64,000 nucleotides of DNA from Streptomyces chrestomyceticus JCM 4735. Lineage in GTDB: Bacteria; Actinomycetota; Actinomycetes; Streptomycetales; Streptomycetaceae. Every line of letters begins with the position of its first letter. Position 1 is the stretch's first letter. The notes beneath the pieces were generated by a model. That model had not been told where the DNA came from and searched no databases. It saw only the letters and a list, made by a program, of their open reading frames with translations. The DNA lies in NCBI RefSeq assembly GCF_003865135.1, contig NZ_BHZC01000001.1:9052001-9116000 (forward strand). Direction: 5' to 3'. Shown piece after piece: positions 44,943 to 55,015 of this stretch. A program made the translations under genes and the position numbers.

Positions 44943-47900
44943 ATGGAGAACAAGAAGATCAGCAGCCCGTCGGCGGCCGATGAAGCACGCGGCTGGCCGC
45001 TGGCCGGCCGGCGGCTGCTGAACCGCCGCGAGGTGAGCGAGGACGGGCGCGCCGTGTTCGGCCCGGCGGACCCGCGGTGGGAGGGCTTCTACCGCGACCG
45101 CTGGGCCCACGACAAGGTCGTCCGCTCCACCCACGGCGTCAACTGCACCGGGTCCTGCTCCTGGATGGTCTACGTCAAGGACGGGATCATCACCTGGGAG
45201 CACCAGGCCACCGACTACCCGTCGATCGGTGCCGACTGCCCCGAGTACGAGCCGCGCGGCTGCCCGCGCGGCGCGTCGTTCTCCTGGTACACCTACTCGC
45301 CCAGCCGGGTCCGCTACCCGTACGTACGCGGCGCGCTGCTGAAGATGTGGCGGGAGGCGCGCCGCAGGCTCGGCGACCCGGTGGCCGCCTGGGCGGAGAT
45401 CACCGGGGACCCGGCCAGGGCCCGCGCCTACAAGAAGGCCCGGGGCAAGGGCGGACTGGTGCGCGCCGACTGGGACGAGGTGGCCGAGCTGGTCGCCGCC
45501 GCCCAGGTGCACACCGTCAAGACGTACGGCCCGGACCGGGTGGCCGGGTTCTCGCCGATCCCCGCGATGTCGATGGCGTCCTTCGCCGCGGGGGCGCGGT
45601 TCCACTCGCTGATCGGCGGCACCCTGCTGTCGTTCTACGACTGGTACGCGGACCTGCCCGTCGCCTCGCCGCAGGTCTTCGGCGACCAGACCGACGTGCC
45701 GGAGGCCGCCGACTGGTGGAACGCCGGGTACCTGGTCATGTGGGGTTCCAACATCCCCGTCACCCGGACCCCGGACGCCCACTTCCTGACCGAGACCCGG
45801 TACAACGGCACCAAGGTCGTCGCCGTCAGCCCCGACTACGCCGACAACGTCAAGCACGCCGACGAGTGGCTGGCCCCGCACCCGGGTACGGACGGTGCCC
45901 TGGCGATGGCGATGGGCCACGTCATCCTGCGCGAATTCCTGGTCGACCGCGCCACGCCCTACTTCGAGGACTATCTGCGCCGGTTCACCGACGCCCCGTT
46001 CCTGGTCACACTGCGCGAGCGGGACGGCGACCTGGTGCCGGACCGCTTCCTGACCGCCGCCGACCTCGGCGAGAGCGACGAGCACGCGCGCTTCAAGACC
46101 GTCCTGGTGGACCGCCGCAGCGGCGAGCCGGTGGTCCCCAACGGGTCGCTCGGCTTCCGCTGGGGGGAGGAGGGGAAGGGGCTCTGGAACCTGGAATTGG
46201 GGGACACTGAGCCGGAGTTGAGCCTGCTGGAAGGGGCCGAGTCGACGGCCACCGTGGCGCTGCCGCGCTTCGACGAAGGCCCCACCGAGGGCGGCGGCGT
46301 GATGGTGCGCGGCGTTCCGGTCCGTACGATCGGCGGGCGGCGGGTGACCACCGTCTTCGACCTGATGCTGGCGCAGTACGGGGTGCGCCGCCCCGGACTG
46401 CCCGGTACGTGGCCGGCCTCGTACGAGGACGCCTCCCAGCCGTACACGCCTGCCTGGCAGGAGACCGTCACCTCGGTCCCCGCGGCGCAGGCGGCCCGTA
46501 TCGCCCGGGAGTTCGCCCGCAACGCCGAACGCACCGAAGGCCGCTCCATGATCGCCATGGGCGCCGGCACCAACCACTGGTTCCACTCGGACACCATCTA
46601 CCGCGCCTTCCTGGCCCTGACCACCATGACGGGCTGCCAGGGCGTCAACGGAGGCGGCTGGGCCCACTACGTCGGCCAGGAGAAGATCCGCCCCGTCACC
46701 GGCCTGCAACACCTCGCGTTCGCCTTCGACTGGCAGCGGCCCACCCGCCACATGGCCGGTACGTCCTACTGGTACCTGGCCACCGACCAGTGGCGTTACG
46801 AGGCCTTCGGCCCGGACGAGCTGGCCTCCCCGCTGGGCGAGGGGCGGTTCGCCGGGCGCGCCACCGCCGACTGTCTGGCCCAGGCCGTCCGCATGGGCTG
46901 GACCCCCGGCCACCCCGGCTTCGACCGCAACCCGCTGGACCTGGCCGACGAGGCGGCCGCCGCGGGCCGTCCGGTGGCCGAGCACATCGTCGAGGGGCTG
47001 ACGTCCGGCACCCTGCGCTTCGCCGCCGAGGACCCGGACGACCCGGCCAACTTCCCGCGCGTACTGACCGTGTGGCGGGCCAACCTGCTGGGCTCCTCCG
47101 GCAAGGGCAACGAGTACTTCCTGCGGCACCTGCTGGGCACGGACGCGGCGGTCCGCTCCGAGGAGACACCGCCCGACAAGCGGCCCCGGGACGTCGTCTG
47201 GCACGAGGAGGCGCCCGAGGGCAAGCTCGACCTGCTGGTCAGCATGGATTTCCGGATGACCTCCACCGGACTGTTCTCCGACGTGGTGCTGCCGGCCGCC
47301 ACCTGGTACGAGAAGGACGACCTGTCCAGCACCGACATGCACCCCTTCGTGCACGCCTTCGCCCCGGCCATCGCGCCGCCCTGGCAGGCACGGACCGACT
47401 ACGACACCTTCCTGACCATCGCCGACCGCTTCAGCGAACTGGCCGCCGACCACCTCGGCACCCGTACCGACGTCCTGGCCGTGCCCCTCCAGCACGACAC
47501 CCCCGACGAGCTGGCCCAGCCCGGCGGCATCGTCGCCGACTGGAAGGCCGGCGAGTGCGCGCCGGTCCCCGGGCGCACCATGCCCAAGCTGGTGACCGTC
47601 GAACGGGACTACGCGGCGGTGGCGGACAAGATGCGCGCCGTCGGCCCGCTCCTCGACCGGCTCGGGACCACCACGAAGGGCGTCACCGTCCGGCCGGACG
47701 AGGAACTGGAGCGGCTGCGGCGGACCAACGGCGTCCGGCGCGGCGGCGCCGCGGACGGACGGCCGTCGCTGGCCACCGCCACCGACATGTGCGAGGCGAT
47801 CCTCGCGCTGTCCGGCACCACCAACGGACGGCTGGCCACCGAGGGCTTCAAGGCGCTGGAGGAACGCACCGGTACGGCCATGGCGCACCTCTCCGCCGAG

Positions 47901-48638
47901 CGGGAGGCGGAACGCATCACCTTCGCCGACACCCGCGTCCAGCCCCGCTCGGTGATCACGTCCTACGAGTGGTCCGGCAGCGAGACCGGCGGGCGCCGCT
48001 ACTCCCCGTTCGTCATCAACGTCGAGCACCGCAAGCCCTGGCACACCCTCACCGGCCGCCAGCACTTCTTCGTCGACCATGACTGGATGACCGAGCTGGG
48101 TGAGCAACTGCCGGTCTACCGGCCTCCGTTGAACACCACCCGGCACTACGGCGACGAGCACCTGGGCGAGGACGGCCGGGCCGAGGTGACGGTCCGCTAC
48201 CTCACCCCGCACTCCAAGTGGTCCATCCACTCCGAGTACCAGGACAACGCCTACATGCTCGCCCTGTCCCGGGGCGGGCCGGTGATCTGGATGAGCACCG
48301 CCGACGCCGAGAAGATCGGCGTCAAGGACAACGAGTGGATCGAGGCGTACAACCGCAACGGCGTCGTGGCGGCCCGCGCGGTGGTCACCCACCGGATGCC
48401 GGAGGGCACGGTGTACATGTACCACGCCAAGGACCGCACGGTGAACGTGCCGAAGACGGAGGTCAGCGGCAAGCGCGGCGGCATGCACAACTCCCTGACC
48501 CGGCTGCTGCTCAAACCGACACATCTGGCCGGCGGCTACGCCCAGTTCACCTACGCCTTCAACTACTACGGCCCCACCGGCAACCAGCGCGACGAGGTCA
48601 CCGTCATCCGCCGCCGCGGCCAGGATGTGGAGTACTGA
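44943..48638 (+). CDS. narG: Respiratory nitrate reductase, alpha subunit
   Basis: 1231 residues, full length for NarG. It carries the Mo-bisMGD cofactor and reduces nitrate to nitrite on the cytoplasmic side of the membrane. The FS0 cluster motif with His as first ligand is in STHGVNCTGSCSWMVYVKDG, with the last Cys in PRGCPRGASFSWY. Other hallmarks: SYEDASQPYTPAWQETV, MAMGHVILREFLVD and TMTGCQGVNGGGWAHYVGQE. The short N-terminus has no Tat signal, as in bacterial NarG. It heads narGHJI and is divergent from a radical SAM gene. The upstream OsdR-like box suggests induction at low oxygen. Confidence 0.97.
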   Translation: MENKKISSPSAADEARGWPLAGRRLLNRREVSEDGRAVFGPADPRWEGFYRDRWAHDKVVRSTHGVNCTGSCSWMVYVKDGIITWEHQATDYPSIGADCPEYEPRGCPRGASFSWYTYSPSRVRYPYVRGALLKMWREARRRLGDPVAAWAEITGDPARARAYKKARGKGGLVRADWDEVAELVAAAQVHTVKTYGPDRVAGFSPIPAMSMASFAAGARFHSLIGGTLLSFYDWYADLPVASPQVFGDQTDVPEAADWWNAGYLVMWGSNIPVTRTPDAHFLTETRYNGTKVVAVSPDYADNVKHADEWLAPHPGTDGALAMAMGHVILREFLVDRATPYFEDYLRRFTDAPFLVTLRERDGDLVPDRFLTAADLGESDEHARFKTVLVDRRSGEPVVPNGSLGFRWGEEGKGLWNLELGDTEPELSLLEGAESTATVALPRFDEGPTEGGGVMVRGVPVRTIGGRRVTTVFDLMLAQYGVRRPGLPGTWPASYEDASQPYTPAWQETVTSVPAAQAARIAREFARNAERTEGRSMIAMGAGTNHWFHSDTIYRAFLALTTMTGCQGVNGGGWAHYVGQEKIRPVTGLQHLAFAFDWQRPTRHMAGTSYWYLATDQWRYEAFGPDELASPLGEGRFAGRATADCLAQAVRMGWTPGHPGFDRNPLDLADEAAAAGRPVAEHIVEGLTSGTLRFAAEDPDDPANFPRVLTVWRANLLGSSGKGNEYFLRHLLGTDAAVRSEETPPDKRPRDVVWHEEAPEGKLDLLVSMDFRMTSTGLFSDVVLPAATWYEKDDLSSTDMHPFVHAFAPAIAPPWQARTDYDTFLTIADRFSELAADHLGTRTDVLAVPLQHDTPDELAQPGGIVADWKAGECAPVPGRTMPKLVTVERDYAAVADKMRAVGPLLDRLGTTTKGVTVRPDEELERLRRTNGVRRGGAADGRPSLATATDMCEAILALSGTTNGRLATEGFKALEERTGTAMAHLSAEREAERITFADTRVQPRSVITSYEWSGSETGGRRYSPFVINVEHRKPWHTLTGRQHFFVDHDWMTELGEQLPVYRPPLNTTRHYGDEHLGEDGRAEVTVRYLTPHSKWSIHSEYQDNAYMLALSRGGPVIWMSTADAEKIGVKDNEWIEAYNRNGVVAARAVVTHRMPEGTVYMYHAKDRTVNVPKTEVSGKRGGMHNSLTRLLLKPTHLAGGYAQFTYAFNYYGPTGNQRDEVTVIRRRGQDVEY

Positions 48639-48639
48639 C

Positions 48640-50184
48640 ATGCGCGTCATGGCCCAAGTGGCGATGGTGATGAACCTCGACAAGTGCATCGGCTGCCACA
48701 CCTGCTCCGTCACCTGCAAGCAGACCTGGACCAACCGCACCGGCGTGGAGTACGCCTGGTTCAACAACGTCGAGACCAAGCCCGGTGTCGGCTACCCCCG
48801 CCGTTACGAGGACCAGCGGCAGTGGAAGGGCGGCTGGGAGCTGGACCGGCGCGGGCGCCTGGTGCTGCGCTCCGGCGGCCGCCTCAAGCGCCTGGCCTCG
48901 CTGTTCTCCAACCCCGACCTGCCGGCCATCGAGGACTACTACGAGCCGGTCACCTACGACTACGACAACCTCGTCAGCGCCCCGGCAGGCCAGGACGTAC
49001 CCGTAGCCCGCCCCCGCTCGGTGCTCACCGGGAAGCCGACCTCCATCACCTGGGGCGCCAACTGGGAGGACGGCCTCGGCGGCGCGGGCGAGACGGCGGC
49101 CGGTGACCCCAACCTCAGCGGGGGACTGGCCGAGAAGGTGAAGTTCGAGTTCGAGCAGACCTTCCTGTTCCACCTGCCGCGGCTGTGCGAGCACTGCCTG
49201 AACCCGGCCTGCGTCTCGGCCTGTCCGTCGGGGGCGATGTACAAGCGGGCCGAGGACGGCATCGTCCTCGTCGACCAGGACCGCTGCCGCGGCTGGCGGA
49301 TGTGCGTGACCGCCTGCCCGTACAAGAAGGTCTACGTCAACCACGCCACCGGCAAGGCCGAGAAGTGCACCTTCTGCTTCCCGCGCATCGAGGCCGGACA
49401 GCCCACCGTCTGCTCCGAGACCTGCGTGGGACGCCTGCGCTACCTCGGGCTGGTGCTCTACGACGCCGACCGGGTGGGCGAGGCCGCCGCCGTGGCCGAC
49501 GAGCAGGACCTGCTGGACGCCCAGCGGAACGTCTTCCTCGACCCGGCCGACCCCGAGGTCCGCGCCGCCGCCCGGCGGTCCGGCATCCCCGAGGACTGGC
49601 TCGACGCCGCCCGCCGCTCTCCCGTACGCGCCCTGATCAGCGAGTACAAGGTGGCCCTGCCGCTGCACCCGGAGTACCGCACGCTGCCCATGGTCTGGTA
49701 CGTGCCGCCGCTGTCCCCGGTCCTGGACGCCGTCGGCGAGGCGGGCGGCAACGCCGAGGACCCCGACCACGTCTTCGCCGCCGTCACCCGGCTGCGCATC
49801 CCGCTGGACTACCTGGCCAACCTCTTCGCCGCCGGAGACACCGACGTCGTCGCCGGGGTGCTGATGAAGCTGACCGCGTTGCGCAGCCACATGCGGCAGC
49901 GCAGCCTCGGCGAGCGGGGCGATGAGAGCGCCCTCAAGGCCGTCGGTCTCACGTCCGCGCAGGCCGAGGATCTGCACCGGCTGCTGGCCGTCGCCAAGTA
50001 CGCCGACCGGTACGTGGTCCCCGCCGCCCACCGGGAGGACGCCGCCGCGCTCAGCGCGATGGAGAACCGCTGCCCTGTAGAGAGCGCGGACGCCCCGTCC
50101 GGCACCGATCGCAAGGTCATGCTCGGCATCCCCGCCCTGCGGCGACGCACCACCACCGACAGCCTCGCGGGAGACACCGCATGA
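48640..50184 (+). CDS. narH: Respiratory nitrate reductase, beta subunit
   Basis: 514 residues. Four Cys clusters carry the Fe-S centres that pass electrons from NarI to NarG: LDKCIGCHTCSVTCKQTW, CEHCLNPACVSACPSGAMYK, DQDRCRGWRMCVTACPYKK (with the Trp that marks the 3Fe-4S site) and KCTFCFPRIEAGQPTVCSET. The ATG starts one base after the narG stop, with GGAG upstream. The last codon overlaps narJ (ATGA). Confidence 0.97.
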   Translation: MRVMAQVAMVMNLDKCIGCHTCSVTCKQTWTNRTGVEYAWFNNVETKPGVGYPRRYEDQRQWKGGWELDRRGRLVLRSGGRLKRLASLFSNPDLPAIEDYYEPVTYDYDNLVSAPAGQDVPVARPRSVLTGKPTSITWGANWEDGLGGAGETAAGDPNLSGGLAEKVKFEFEQTFLFHLPRLCEHCLNPACVSACPSGAMYKRAEDGIVLVDQDRCRGWRMCVTACPYKKVYVNHATGKAEKCTFCFPRIEAGQPTVCSETCVGRLRYLGLVLYDADRVGEAAAVADEQDLLDAQRNVFLDPADPEVRAAARRSGIPEDWLDAARRSPVRALISEYKVALPLHPEYRTLPMVWYVPPLSPVLDAVGEAGGNAEDPDHVFAAVTRLRIPLDYLANLFAAGDTDVVAGVLMKLTALRSHMRQRSLGERGDESALKAVGLTSAQAEDLHRLLAVAKYADRYVVPAAHREDAAALSAMENRCPVESADAPSGTDRKVMLGIPALRRRTTTDSLAGDTA

Positions 50185-50942
50185 GCACCCTGCGCACACG
50201 CATCCGCCCGGCAGCCGGGCGCGCAGCCCGCCTCGGCCCCGAAGAGACCGCTCAGCGCGCGCTCCTGCTGCGGCTGCTGTCGCTCCTGTTGCAGTACCCG
50301 GACGCCGAACTGACTGCTGAGCGGCCCGCACTGGCCGCGGCCGTGAACGCACTGCCGCCCTCGCCCGCCGCCGACGAACTGGCCGCCTTCACCACCTGGT
50401 TCACGGCCCAGCCCGCTGACACGCTGGAAAGCCACTACGTAGAAATCTTCGACCTGCGCCGCAAGAGCAGCCTCTACCTCACCTACTACCTGCACGGCGA
50501 CACCCGCCGCCGGGGCATGGCCCTGCTCACCCTCGCCCAGACCTACCGGGCCGCCGGGTGGAGCGCCGACAGCGGCGAACTCCCCGACCACCTGCCCGTC
50601 GTCCTGGAATTCGCCGCGCTGGCCGGCCCGCGCGCCGGAGAAGCGCCGCTGCGCCGCCACCGGCGCGGCCTGGAACTCATCCACCACGCCCTGTCCGACG
50701 TGAAATCCCCCTACGCCGGACTGCTGACGGCGCTGCTGTCCCTGCTGCCCCCGGCCAGTGACGCGGAGCTGGCGGCGGTGGCGAAGCTGGCCGCCGAAGG
50801 GCCGCCCGCCGAGGACGTCGGCCTCGACCCGTACAGCGGCACCGGCTTCGCCCCGCCCGGCACCTTCGTACCGCCCGCCCCGGCCCGGCCGACCCTGATG
50901 CCCCCTCTGACCGGCCCCATGGATTCGGAGCCCCGCCGATGA
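50181..50942 (+). CDS. narJ: Nitrate reductase assembly chaperone
   Basis: 253 residues, overlapping narH by four bases (ATGA). NarJ/TorD-type helical chaperone that holds apo-NarGH while the molybdenum cofactor is inserted. Conserved stretches: LLRLLSLLLQYPDAEL, ESHYVEIFDLRRKSSLYLTY and ELPDHLPVVLEFAALAG. The C-terminal 60 residues are Pro-rich and probably disordered. It is not part of the final enzyme. Confidence 0.93.
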   Translation: MSTLRTRIRPAAGRAARLGPEETAQRALLLRLLSLLLQYPDAELTAERPALAAAVNALPPSPAADELAAFTTWFTAQPADTLESHYVEIFDLRRKSSLYLTYYLHGDTRRRGMALLTLAQTYRAAGWSADSGELPDHLPVVLEFAALAGPRAGEAPLRRHRRGLELIHHALSDVKSPYAGLLTALLSLLPPASDAELAAVAKLAAEGPPAEDVGLDPYSGTGFAPPGTFVPPAPARPTLMPPLTGPMDSEPRR

Positions 50943-51721
50943 GCGCCTCCAGCAGCCCCCTCACCGCGACGAACGGCACCGACCTGCTGCTGTGGGTCGC
51001 CGTCCCCTACATCTGCCTGGCCGTCTTCGTCGTCGGACACGTCTGGCGGTTCCGCAAGGACCAGTTCGGCTGGACCAGCCGCACCAGCCAACTGCTGGAA
51101 CACCGCTGGCTGCGCTGGGGCAGCCCGCTGTTCCACCTCGGTGCGTTCGCCGTGATCGCCGGACACGTCGTGGGCCTGGCCGTCCCCGCGTCCTGGACGG
51201 AGGCGGTGGGCATCGGCGAGCACACCTACCACACCGTGGCGGTGGCCCTCGGCTCCGTGGCCGGTGCGGCCATGGTCGTGGGCCTGGGCATGCTCAGCGC
51301 CCGCCGCCTGCTCGCCCCGCGCATCCGCACCCGGACCAGCTCCAGCGACAAGCTGCTCTTCCCGCTGCTGGCCGTCACGGTGCTGCTGGGCATCGCCGCC
51401 ACCGTCGTGCACAACGTCGCGGGTGGCGGCTACGACTACCGCTCCACCGTCTCCGTCTGGTTCCGCGGACTGTTCCTGCTGCAACCGCAGCCCGGGGCGA
51501 TCTCCGGCGCGCCCCTGCTGTTCCAGTTGCACGCCCTGACCGCGTGCCTGCTGTTCGCGGCCTGGCCCTTCACCCGGCTCGTCCACGTGTGGAGCGCGCC
51601 CGTCGGTTACCTGCGCCGCCCGTACCTGGTCTACCGGCGGAAGCAGGCCGCTCCGGGGTACGACCGGTCACCGGCCGCCCCCGCCCGGGGTGGCGCGGCC
51701 GGGGCCAAGGCGTCCCGGTGA
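50939..51721 (+). CDS. narI: Respiratory nitrate reductase, gamma subunit (cytochrome b)
   Basis: 260 residues, overlapping narJ by four bases (ATGA). Five membrane helices with the His ligands for two b hemes (HLGAFAVIAGHVVGLAVP; the C-terminal HALTACLLFAAWPFTRLVHV). It oxidises menaquinol and passes electrons to NarH. The end motif PFTRLVHVWSAPVGYLRRPY is the segment also found as a lone fragment at 54712-54849. Confidence 0.95.
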   Translation: MSASSSPLTATNGTDLLLWVAVPYICLAVFVVGHVWRFRKDQFGWTSRTSQLLEHRWLRWGSPLFHLGAFAVIAGHVVGLAVPASWTEAVGIGEHTYHTVAVALGSVAGAAMVVGLGMLSARRLLAPRIRTRTSSSDKLLFPLLAVTVLLGIAATVVHNVAGGGYDYRSTVSVWFRGLFLLQPQPGAISGAPLLFQLHALTACLLFAAWPFTRLVHVWSAPVGYLRRPYLVYRRKQAAPGYDRSPAAPARGGAAGAKASR

Positions 51722-51891
51722 AGCCGGCCGCCGCACACCCCGGGCGCCGCTCCGGCGGGACGCGGCGAAAAATGGCCCGCCTCCTGGCGGGCGGGTTCGA
51801 TGAAGCTGAACGACGGGAGCCGCAGGGCGGTGCCGGGACCCCGGGTTCCGCACCGGGCGGCTCGCGGAACGACACGACCGAGAGGCACACC

Positions 51892-53133
51892 ATGCGCCCG
51901 GACACCACCACCGCCACGTCACCGAGAGCAGCGGGCCACCTCTCCCCGGCCGGCCACCCGTGGACGATGCTCACGCTGGCCACGCTGGGCTTCGCCGTCA
52001 ACTTCTGGGCGTGGGCGCTGCTCAGCCCGCTGGGACCGCGCTTCAAGGAGACCCTGGACCTCAGCTCGTTCGAGCAGTCCCTGCTGGTGGCGGTGCCCGT
52101 CGTCGTGGGGTCGCTGGGACGCATCCCGGTCGGCGCGCTGACCGACCGGTTCGGCGGCCGGGCGATGTTCCCCCTGGTGTCCGCCGCGACGATCGTGCCG
52201 GTGCTCTACCTGGGCCTGTTCGGTCACTCCTCGCTGATCGCGCTGCTGATCGGCGGGTTCTTCCTGGGCATCGGGGGCACGGCCTTCGCCGTCGGCGTGC
52301 CGTTCGTCAACCGCTGGTTCCCGCCGGAACGGCGCGGGATGGCGATCGGCGTCTTCGGCGCGGGCATGGGCGGCACCGCCATCAGCGCGCTGACCACCGT
52401 CAATCTGGTCGACGCGCACGGCATGGCCAACCCCTTCCTGATCACCGCAGCGGCCCTGGCCGCCTACGCCGTACTGGCCGCCGTACTGCTGCGGGACGCG
52501 CCCGGCCGTACCGTACCGACCGAGCCGCTGGCCCGCCGTCTCGCCGACACCGCCCGCCTGCCCGTCACCTGGCAGGCATCCGCCCTGTACGCCGTGGCGT
52601 TCGGCGGCTATGTCGCCTTCTCGGTCTACCTGCCGACCTACCTGAAGACCGGTTACGGACTGGGCCAGGCCGACGCCGCCAACCGGATGGCCGGCTTCGT
52701 CCTGCTGGCGGTGGCCATGCGCCCGGTCGGCGGCTGGCTGTCGGACAAGGCGGGCTCGGTCCGCGTGCTCGCCGCGTCCCTGGCGGTCGTCGTGGTGGGA
52801 GCCGCCGTGCAGTCGGCCACCCCGCCGCTCGCCCCGCTGGGCACCATCGCCTTCCTGGCCATGGCCGCCGCCCTCGGCGCGGGCAGTGGCGCCACCTTCG
52901 CGCTGGTGGCTCTGCTGGCCCCGGCGAACAAGGTCGGGTCGGTCACCGGCGTGGTCGGCGCGGCGGGCGGCCTGGGCGGCTTCATCCCTCCGCTGGTCAT
53001 GGGTGCGATCTACAGCGCCTCGGGGAGCTACGCCCTCGGCCTGCTCCTGCTGGTCCTGGTCTCGGCCGCCGCCCTGGCCTTCACCGTCACCCGGGTCCGG
53101 CGGGCCGCCGCTTCCGAGGGCACGTCACCGTGA
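51892..53133 (+). CDS. narK: Nitrate/nitrite transporter, MFS family
   Basis: 413 residues from ATG with GAGAGG upstream. Twelve membrane segments of the NarK/NNP branch: the opening LGFAVNFWAWALLSPLGPRF, the first signature as GIGGTAFAVGVPFVNRWFPP with GAGMGGTAISA, and the second signature as GAAGGLGGFIPPLVMGA. It imports nitrate and/or exports nitrite. It follows narI by 170 bases in the same direction. Confidence 0.9.
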   Translation: MRPDTTTATSPRAAGHLSPAGHPWTMLTLATLGFAVNFWAWALLSPLGPRFKETLDLSSFEQSLLVAVPVVVGSLGRIPVGALTDRFGGRAMFPLVSAATIVPVLYLGLFGHSSLIALLIGGFFLGIGGTAFAVGVPFVNRWFPPERRGMAIGVFGAGMGGTAISALTTVNLVDAHGMANPFLITAAALAAYAVLAAVLLRDAPGRTVPTEPLARRLADTARLPVTWQASALYAVAFGGYVAFSVYLPTYLKTGYGLGQADAANRMAGFVLLAVAMRPVGGWLSDKAGSVRVLAASLAVVVVGAAVQSATPPLAPLGTIAFLAMAAALGAGSGATFALVALLAPANKVGSVTGVVGAAGGLGGFIPPLVMGAIYSASGSYALGLLLLVLVSAAALAFTVTRVRRAAASEGTSP

Positions 53134-53213
53134 CGGCGCAGCCGGCCCGGTGAATCGCAGCAGGTTCCAGGAAGGGCGCCCCTGAGGTGCCCTCAGAAAG
53201 GCAGCGCAGCCCG

Positions 53214-54707
53214 ATGAACGCATCCACCACCTCACCCCTCACTCCCTCCCTCCCGGAGCCGGAGGAGACACGGCCGCACATCGTGGTCGTGGGCGGCGGT
53301 ATCGCCGGGCTCACCGCTGCCGCCCGCCTCAGTGGCGCGGCGGGCGGCAGCGGTTCCGGGGCCCGGGTGACGCTGCTGGAGTCCGCCGGGCGGCTCGGCG
53401 GCAAGCTCCTGTGCGGAGAGGTCGGCGGCGTGCCCGTGGACCTGGGGGCCGAGGCGCTGTTCACCCGGCAGCCGTCCGCCGTGGACCTGGCCCGGGAGGT
53501 CGGTCTGGGGGAGGAGCTGGAGGCTCCGGCCACGGTGGAGGCTTCACTGTGGACTCGCGGCGCGCTCCGCCCCCTGCCCCGGGGCCACCTGATGGGCATA
53601 CCCGCCGACCTCGACTCCCTTGCCGCTTGCGGGGTGCTGTCCGCCGACGGCCTCGCGCGCGCCCGCCAGGACCTGACGCTCCCGCGTACGGACGTGGGCG
53701 ACGACATCGCCGTCGGCCGGTACGTGGCCGCCCGGTTGGGGCAGGAAGTGGTCGACCGGCTCGTCGAACCCCTCCTCGGCGGCGTGTACGCCGGGCACGC
53801 CGACCGCATCTCCCTGCGCGCCGCCCTGCCGCACCTGCTCCCCGTCGCCCGCGAGGAGCGGTCCCTGCTCGAAGGCATCCGTGCCATGCGGACGCCGGCG
53901 CCCGCCGCGCCGAAGCCCGGGGCGGCCGCGTCCCCGTTCCGGAGCGTACGGGGCGGACTGGGCCGACTGCCCTTGGCCGTCGCCCAGGCGTGCCGGGCCG
54001 CGGGCGTGGACATCCGCACCGCCACCGCCGCCCGCACGCTCCGCCGTACGGGACACGGGTGGCGGCTGACGGTACGGAACGCGAGCGGCGAACAGCGGCT
54101 CGAAGCGGACGCCGTGGTACTCGCCGTACCCGCGCCCGCCGCTGCCCGGCTGCTGGCCGACGAGGTACCGGCCGCGGCCGCCGCGCTGCGCGGCGTCGAG
54201 TACGCGGACATGGCCCTGGTCACCCTGGTCTTCGACCGCGCCGACCTGCCCGGCGGCCTGCCGGGCAGCGGCTTCCTGGTCCCGCCGGTGGACGGGCACC
54301 TCATCAAGGCGGCCACGTTCCCGACCGGCAAATGGGCGTGGCCGGGCCGGTGCGCGCCCGACAAGGTCGTGGTGCGCACGTCAATCGGCCGGCACGGGGA
54401 GGACACCGCCCTGCGCCTCGACGACAAGGAACTGGTGGCCCGTTCACGTACCGAGCTGTCCGCCGCGACCGGCCTGACGGCCGTCCCGAACGCCACCGCC
54501 GTCACCCGCTGGGCCACCGGCCTGCCGCAGTACACCGTCGGCCATGTCGCCCGGATGGGCCGCGTACGGGAGCATGTGGCGCAGCTCGGCACGCTGGCGG
54601 TGTGCGGGGCCGCGTACGACGGCGTCGGCATCACCAGTTGCGTCGAGGGCGCCGGGCGGGCGGCTGAGGCGATCACGGCGTCGCTCGGCGCCCGCCGCCG
54701 GGGGTGA
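53214..54707 (+). CDS. hemG: Protoporphyrinogen/coproporphyrinogen oxidase (HemY/CgoX type)
   Basis: 497 residues. The FAD dinucleotide fold is [19 protein letters not shown] near residue 25, followed by [20 protein letters not shown]; later [19 protein letters not shown], and the C-terminal FAD site [20 protein letters not shown]. It oxidises the porphyrinogen ring in heme synthesis and so could supply the b hemes of NarI. A GTG at 53187 would add nine residues; the ATG at 53214 with AAAGG upstream is used. It lies inside the nar island and is followed at once by a narI remnant. Confidence 0.85.
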   Translation: MNASTTSPLTPSLPEPEETRPHIVVVGGGIAGLTAAARLSGAAGGSGSGARVTLLESAGRLGGKLLCGEVGGVPVDLGAEALFTRQPSAVDLAREVGLGEELEAPATVEASLWTRGALRPLPRGHLMGIPADLDSLAACGVLSADGLARARQDLTLPRTDVGDDIAVGRYVAARLGQEVVDRLVEPLLGGVYAGHADRISLRAALPHLLPVAREERSLLEGIRAMRTPAPAAPKPGAAASPFRSVRGGLGRLPLAVAQACRAAGVDIRTATAARTLRRTGHGWRLTVRNASGEQRLEADAVVLAVPAPAAARLLADEVPAAAAALRGVEYADMALVTLVFDRADLPGGLPGSGFLVPPVDGHLIKAATFPTGKWAWPGRCAPDKVVVRTSIGRHGEDTALRLDDKELVARSRTELSAATGLTAVPNATAVTRWATGLPQYTVGHVARMGRVREHVAQLGTLAVCGAAYDGVGITSCVEGAGRAAEAITASLGARRRG

Positions 54708-54711
54708 GGAG

Positions 54712-54849
54712 ATCCGGCCGTTCACCCGCCTCGTCCACATGCTCACCGCGCCCCTGGGCCACCTCACCCGCCCGTACATCGTCTACCGCAGCCGCGACGC
54801 GCAGCTCGGCGCACGCCCTCCCCGGCGCGGCTGGGAACGCGTCCGATGA
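54712..54849 (+). pseudogene. Leftover C-terminal fragment of a second narI
   Basis: Right after the hemG stop, a different frame encodes [20 protein letters not shown] and then YIVYRSRD before a stop at 54847-54849. It aligns with the end of the intact NarI (PFTRLVHVWSAPVGYLRRPY, then LVYRRK) in the same region of the protein, including the PYxVYR ending. Only about 45 codons remain, with no start. This points to a former second narI whose upstream part was replaced by the hemG segment. Confidence 0.75.
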
Positions 54850-54854
54850 ACGGC

Positions 54855-54868
54855 GGGACCTTCGGCCC
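54855..54868 (+). promoter_or_regulatory. OsdR/DevR-like box, best copy
   Basis: GGGACCTTCGGCCC, 148 bases before the response-regulator start. It resembles DevR/DosR-type sites (GGGAC-N-GNCCC core) and is the reference for the other boxes listed here. Autoregulation is inferred. Confidence 0.6.
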
Positions 54869-54914
54869 TACCGGGGGCGGGCAACCCGGCGCCGGGACGT
54901 AGGACCGGGAAGAA

Positions 54915-54942
54915 GGGCCGTCCGGCCCTGGCTCTTCGGCCC
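54915..54942 (+). promoter_or_regulatory. Two further OsdR-like boxes in tandem
   Basis: GGGCCGTCCGGCCC (54915-54928) and TGGCTCTTCGGCCC (54929-54942) each match 11 of 14 positions of the copy at 54855 and directly adjoin one another, 74 bases before the response-regulator start. Confidence 0.5.
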
Positions 54943-55015
54943 TGGCGTGCGGCAGGCTGCACATGGCGCCGCCCGCGGGGGCGGGCCGCACCAGGAACAT
55001 CGGAGCTGTGTGATG

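Noticed and set aside
44700..48779. 1359-codon open frame on the bottom strand opposite narG
   Set aside because: It runs antisense to a fully recognisable NarG; low-complexity Gly/Val/Pro composition is the usual shadow in very GC-rich genes.
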